The translations under genes and the position numbers were made by a program. The notes below the pieces were generated by a model. The model had not been told where the DNA came from and ran no database searches. It saw nothing but the letters and a program-made list of their open reading frames with translations. From IMG/VR virus record IMGVR_UViG_3300025929_000035, positions 1 to 35,149 of that record: a DNA stretch of 35,149 bases; one strand, 5' to 3'. The DNA is from a virus. Within the stretch, counting starts at the first letter, position 1. Each line of letters starts with the position of its first letter. Below, piece after piece: positions 32,747 to 35,149 of this stretch.

Positions 32747-33151
32747 ATGCCAAAACCTAAAAAAGTCATCGCGCAGCCAGAAATTACCTGCAATCGATGT
32801 GCGCACCCTGGCGCATGTTGTATGCAAATCGTTCTTTCTGGCGGAATCGATGTATTTCGTTACCCGCTCGATGCGACAATCGAACAGGTGCAGGCCGATC
32901 TTGATAAAGTATGGCTACCCTTTAAGCCGCTTCGTCCAGACCTTGTGCACTACAATGGAGAAGAAAAAATTCCGTGGCTTTACACCTGCCCTCGTTTGGG
33001 CGATGACGGACGCTGCACTATCTATCACAACCGGCCAGGATTATGCCGCACGTTCGAACCGGGATCGGATGCTCTTTGTGTCCATTTCCGTAAGGAGGAC
33101 GGGAACCCAATTATTCCATTATTGCCCCCAGCCAAGCAGATTAAACCATAA
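32747..33151 (+). CDS. YkgJ-like metal-cluster protein
   Basis: A 134-aa protein with the YkgJ signature: TCNRCAHPGACC near residues 14-25 (Cys-x2-Cys-x5-Cys-Cys) and a later group YTCPRLGDDGRCTIYHNRPG with Cys, plus LCRTF and LCVHF. These proteins bind zinc or an Fe-S cluster. The role in phages is unknown. Starts in direct contact with the wHTH gene; its stop (33149-33151) is followed by a 30-nt gap before the next ATG. Confidence 0.72.
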   Translation: MPKPKKVIAQPEITCNRCAHPGACCMQIVLSGGIDVFRYPLDATIEQVQADLDKVWLPFKPLRPDLVHYNGEEKIPWLYTCPRLGDDGRCTIYHNRPGLCRTFEPGSDALCVHFRKEDGNPIIPLLPPAKQIKP

Positions 33152-33181
33152 TGAACTCTTTCGCCCCCTTATCGCCACACA

Positions 33182-33475
33182 ATGGAAAGTCTTCAAGTCC
33201 GCGCGGCCGCGTTGGTCCAAGCGGGGATGCTGAAATGGATCGACCTGGCGCGCGAGTGCCACATATCGACGGCCGTCATCTCGCTATGGAAGGCGGCCAA
33301 GTACACCGGCAACGTGCGATCGCTCGAACGGAAAATAGAAATCATCGTGCGCCGGTTCGAAGCGGTGCCGGTGCGCCTGACGCCCAAGGACCAGACCACG
33401 CTAACGAGACTCTTACAATTACTCGATGAATCCGACGACCGCACCGCCATCCTCGCAACCCTCGCTCGGTTCTAA
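33182..33475 (+). CDS. MuB N-domain-like HTH protein
   Basis: A 97-aa protein. Residues 9-60 read LVQAGMLKWIDLARECHIST then AVISLWKAAKYTGNVRSLER and KIEIIVRRF. This has the order of the MuB N-terminal HTH: a helix, an 'A-R-x-x-x-I/V-S-x-x-x-I/L-S' helix pair, a 'K-Y-x-G-x' turn and a last helix. The 262-aa ATPase lacks this domain. The gene overlaps the next one by 50 bp. It could be the DNA-binding part of a split MuB or an independent Cro-like regulator. Confidence 0.65.
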   Translation: MESLQVRAAALVQAGMLKWIDLARECHISTAVISLWKAAKYTGNVRSLERKIEIIVRRFEAVPVRLTPKDQTTLTRLLQLLDESDDRTAILATLARF

Positions 33476-33833
33476 GAGCATCGTGGGCGATGCGGGGCAG
33501 CCCTCGCTCGGCACCGATTTCGAACCGAAGTCGATGGACCAGTTGATCGCAGAAACGATCGACGCGATGTTCGAGCGCGGCGAATCTTCGGAGGCGATCG
33601 CGATAGAGGTCTCAAGGATCACGAAGGAATTCGCGAAGGAAGCGCCGCTCCTCGAACGCGCGGCGCAATGCCCGAAATGCAGGGAGCGGACCGGCTTTCG
33701 CACGATCCGTTCGACGTGGCTCGACATGGGCAAGTCGCGCGAACGGGTGTGCCGGAACCAATCCTGCGGCTACTTTTTTCGGACGTTCGAACCATTTCCA
33801 AAATATGAAGAGCAGACGGCAGGACGGCGTTAG
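33426..33833 (+). CDS. Ogr/Delta-like zinc-ribbon protein, late activator candidate
   Basis: A 135-aa protein. The first half is acidic and partly disordered; the C-terminal 55 residues hold CPKCRERTGFRTIRSTWLD, CRNQSCGYFFRTFEPF, i.e. Cys-x2-Cys ... Cys-x4-Cys with the 'RT-x-R-S' and 'FFRTFE' segments found in P2 Ogr/P4 Delta zinc fingers that switch on late genes. NrdR-type ribbons look similar, so the family is likely but not certain. Position near the end of the middle region fits a late activator. Confidence 0.6.
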   Translation: MNPTTAPPSSQPSLGSKSIVGDAGQPSLGTDFEPKSMDQLIAETIDAMFERGESSEAIAIEVSRITKEFAKEAPLLERAAQCPKCRERTGFRTIRSTWLDMGKSRERVCRNQSCGYFFRTFEPFPKYEEQTAGRR

Positions 33834-34023
33834 GATCGAAGAGATAGATGATCCCATTAAAGCTTCGGCCTGGCACTTTGCCGACGTTGCTGGCGATGTA
33901 CAATTTATGCTTAATTGCGATCCTCCTCTTGTTCTCGAAATGGATGCCGAAGAACGAAAAGCCTATTGTGACGCGCTTAATCATTTATCCACTCTTCAAT
34001 CCCTGCTTTGGAAATACGCATGA
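33805..34023 (+). CDS. Hypothetical small acidic protein
   Basis: A 72-aa protein, overlapping the zinc-ribbon gene by 29 bp. An acidic helical end (EERKAYCDALNHLSTLQSLL) and VLEMDAEE in the middle. No family recognised. Its stop overlaps the start of the gpF-like gene. Confidence 0.5.
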   Translation: MKSRRQDGVRIEEIDDPIKASAWHFADVAGDVQFMLNCDPPLVLEMDAEERKAYCDALNHLSTLQSLLWKYA

Positions 34024-34946
34024 CAACACTGACCCGCATTGCCTTGCGCGATGAAGTGGACGCGACGCTCGAAGCGCTCATCGAGAAGGGGCACCCTTAC
34101 GATGCGTTCGCATCGAAGCCCGAAGAGCAGCAGGTCCGCGCGGCGCTATACGATCGGTGGACGATGGGCGTCACGCGATCGCTTGCGATGGTGCGCGGGC
34201 AGGTGGGACTGACGAAGGAGAACGTCGAGTATATCTTCAATACCAACTTGGGTTATGGCGCAATGACGCGTGGCCTGGCATCCCAAATTTCAACGCCGGT
34301 ATGGACCGCGTTCAATAACGGGCGCGCGGCGTCCAGCGCGCTCTTTACGAAGCAAACGGGACGGGACCCGATGCAGAAGGATATGGTCGGCTTCGGCGCG
34401 ATCTTTGGACTGACCGAAGACCATGCGCTGCAAGCGATGCTCGATCAGATAACGATCGCCGCGGGCGGGTTTTGGGACCAGCAATTATCGGACTCGATCA
34501 AAGCACAATTGGAAGCGTATTTCGCTGGCGAAATGACGCGCGAGGAACTTGTATTGAAGATCGAAGAGATGGTAAATGCGCGGCTGGCGATCGGGGGACA
34601 ATCGTCGCTGCCATCGTCGTATTTCGATAACCTTGCCGTGCATCAGATCACCAGGGCGCGGAACGTCGGAGCCTATTATCGCGCGAAGTCGTTGGGGGCC
34701 GTGCATTACCGGATTATGAACCCGCACGATCGGCGGACGTGCCCGATCTGCAAGCCGGTCACGCAGGGGCAGCTTTACACGATGTCGGGCGCGGAGGCAG
34801 CGATCTCTGGGATACTCACGGCGCGATCGACGGAGGACCTGAAAGCGGCCTCGCCCTGGCTGAAGGTGGGGGATGATCCGGCGAATCCGGTACCACCGCT
34901 TCATTGGGCACAATGCCGGTGCTGGATGGAATTTGTATTTGAGTGA
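34020..34946 (+). CDS. Mu gpF-like head morphogenesis protein
   Basis: A 308-aa protein from ATG 34020 (ATGA overlap). A long helical part is followed by the SPP1 gp7/Mu gpF C-terminal domain: VHYRIMNPHDRRTCPICKPV with Cys-x-x-Cys and TQGQLY, then PPLHWAQCRCWMEFVF with Cys-x-Cys at the end, a zinc-binding set. Such proteins are minor head proteins attached to the portal. Here it lies 11 kb from the portal and terminase genes, at the end of the early/middle operon, which is unusual. Confidence 0.85.
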   Translation: MTTLTRIALRDEVDATLEALIEKGHPYDAFASKPEEQQVRAALYDRWTMGVTRSLAMVRGQVGLTKENVEYIFNTNLGYGAMTRGLASQISTPVWTAFNNGRAASSALFTKQTGRDPMQKDMVGFGAIFGLTEDHALQAMLDQITIAAGGFWDQQLSDSIKAQLEAYFAGEMTREELVLKIEEMVNARLAIGGQSSLPSSYFDNLAVHQITRARNVGAYYRAKSLGAVHYRIMNPHDRRTCPICKPVTQGQLYTMSGAEAAISGILTARSTEDLKAASPWLKVGDDPANPVPPLHWAQCRCWMEFVFE

Positions 34947-34958
34947 GCGAGGCATGAC

Positions 34959-35032
34959 AAATTGGCAAAACCGCACCGATTGAGGCCGCGGACCATGGCC
35001 GACCGCGCAATTTTGTGAGCGCCAATTTTTAT
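34959..35032 (+). terminator. Possible terminator at the right end
   Basis: AAATTGGC (34959-34966) pairs with GCCAATTT (35021-35028), followed by a T-run and ATT (35029-35032). The arms are far apart (54 nt), and only partial pairing is seen between them, so this is a weak call. It would end the rightward operon. No gene is visible from 34947 to 35146. Confidence 0.35.
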
Positions 35033-35050
35033 TAGGGTAAGGATGAGGAT

Positions 35051-35146
35051 ATTATCTCAAAGCTTTTGTTACCCATCCCGTGAAGTATCGAGTCCTAACG
35101 AGTAAAGTTATCTCAAGAAAATAAGGAGTTACAGTAAGAAACGACA
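35051..35146 (-). other. Right transposition end (attR) with three sites
   Basis: On the minus strand, starting at 35146, the end reads TGTCGTTTCTTACTGTAACT. The second site has GAGATAACTT (35114-35105), with its core exactly 21 bp from that of the first. A third, weaker site GAGATAAT (35058-35051) lies 56 bp further inward. The first two mirror attL sites L1 and L2 in sequence, direction and spacing. The three bases after 35146 (TCG) would be flanking DNA. Confidence 0.75.
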
Positions 35147-35149
35147 TCG

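Noticed and set aside
33151-33429. 92-aa frame overlapping the HTH gene
   Set aside because: Gly/Arg/His-rich with no fold; the other frame has a clear HTH.
34947-35050. A gene in the right-end gap (ATG at 34954)
   Set aside because: It stops after 9 codons; no other frame has a plausible start and length.
1-35149. tRNA genes
   Set aside because: No cloverleaf-like sequence with a TTCnAnnC arm was found on reading the intergenic stretches.

Overview
The window holds what looks like one complete transposable (Mu-like) siphovirus prophage or phage genome of about 35.13 kb, running from position 13 to 35146. Evidence: a DDE transposase (28807-30402), a MuB/IstB-type AAA ATPase (27904-28692), a Gam-like protein (31609-32139), an S24-type repressor (25073-25705) divergent from a small Ner/Cro-like protein, and inverted repeats at the two window ends. 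The ends read 5'-TGTC...GACA-3', match at 15 of 20 terminal bases, and each end carries a second site exactly 21 bp inward. Only 12 bp and 3 bp lie outside.

Host: probably Bacteroidota or a relative. Three promoters fit the TTG/TAnnTTTG form with identical spacing, Shine-Dalgarno sequences are nearly absent, and leaders are A/C-rich. This is inference; the genus cannot be read from the sequence.

Layout. (1) 96-17298, minus strand, read right to left: XkdF-like prohead protease, major capsid protein, head-tail connector candidates, two collagen-like fibre genes with a glycosyltransferase, tail tube candidate, a lambda G/GT-like tail assembly chaperone pair with a perfect -1 slippery heptamer, a 715-aa tail protein with a C-terminal Ig-like domain, and the tape measure protein. 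(2) 17299-17472: divergent late promoters. (3) 17473-24317, plus strand: gp10-like tail completion protein, lysis genes, tail terminator candidate, portal, small and large terminase, small genes, then a strong terminator. (4) 24398-25705, minus strand: the repressor and two small secreted proteins in its operon. (5) 25745-34946, plus strand: early promoter and operator, Ner-like gene, transposition genes, many small translationally coupled genes, Gam, regulators (winged helix, MuB-N-like HTH, Ogr/Delta-like zinc ribbon), ending in a Mu gpF-like head morphogenesis gene. (6) 34947-35146: intergenic right end.

The repressor represses the early promoter through a palindrome in its spacer. The early operon makes transposase, its ATPase activator and Gam for replicative transposition between the end repeats. 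Late promoters then drive head, tail and lysis genes outward in both directions. Compared with Mu, the repressor/transposase region sits in the middle rather than next to the left end, and head genes are split over three places. Most notable: the paired terminal sites, the frameshift chaperone, the collagen-fibre/glycosyltransferase pair, a 15-bp element repeated exactly just before three start codons, and a MuB apparently split into separate ATPase and DNA-binding proteins.
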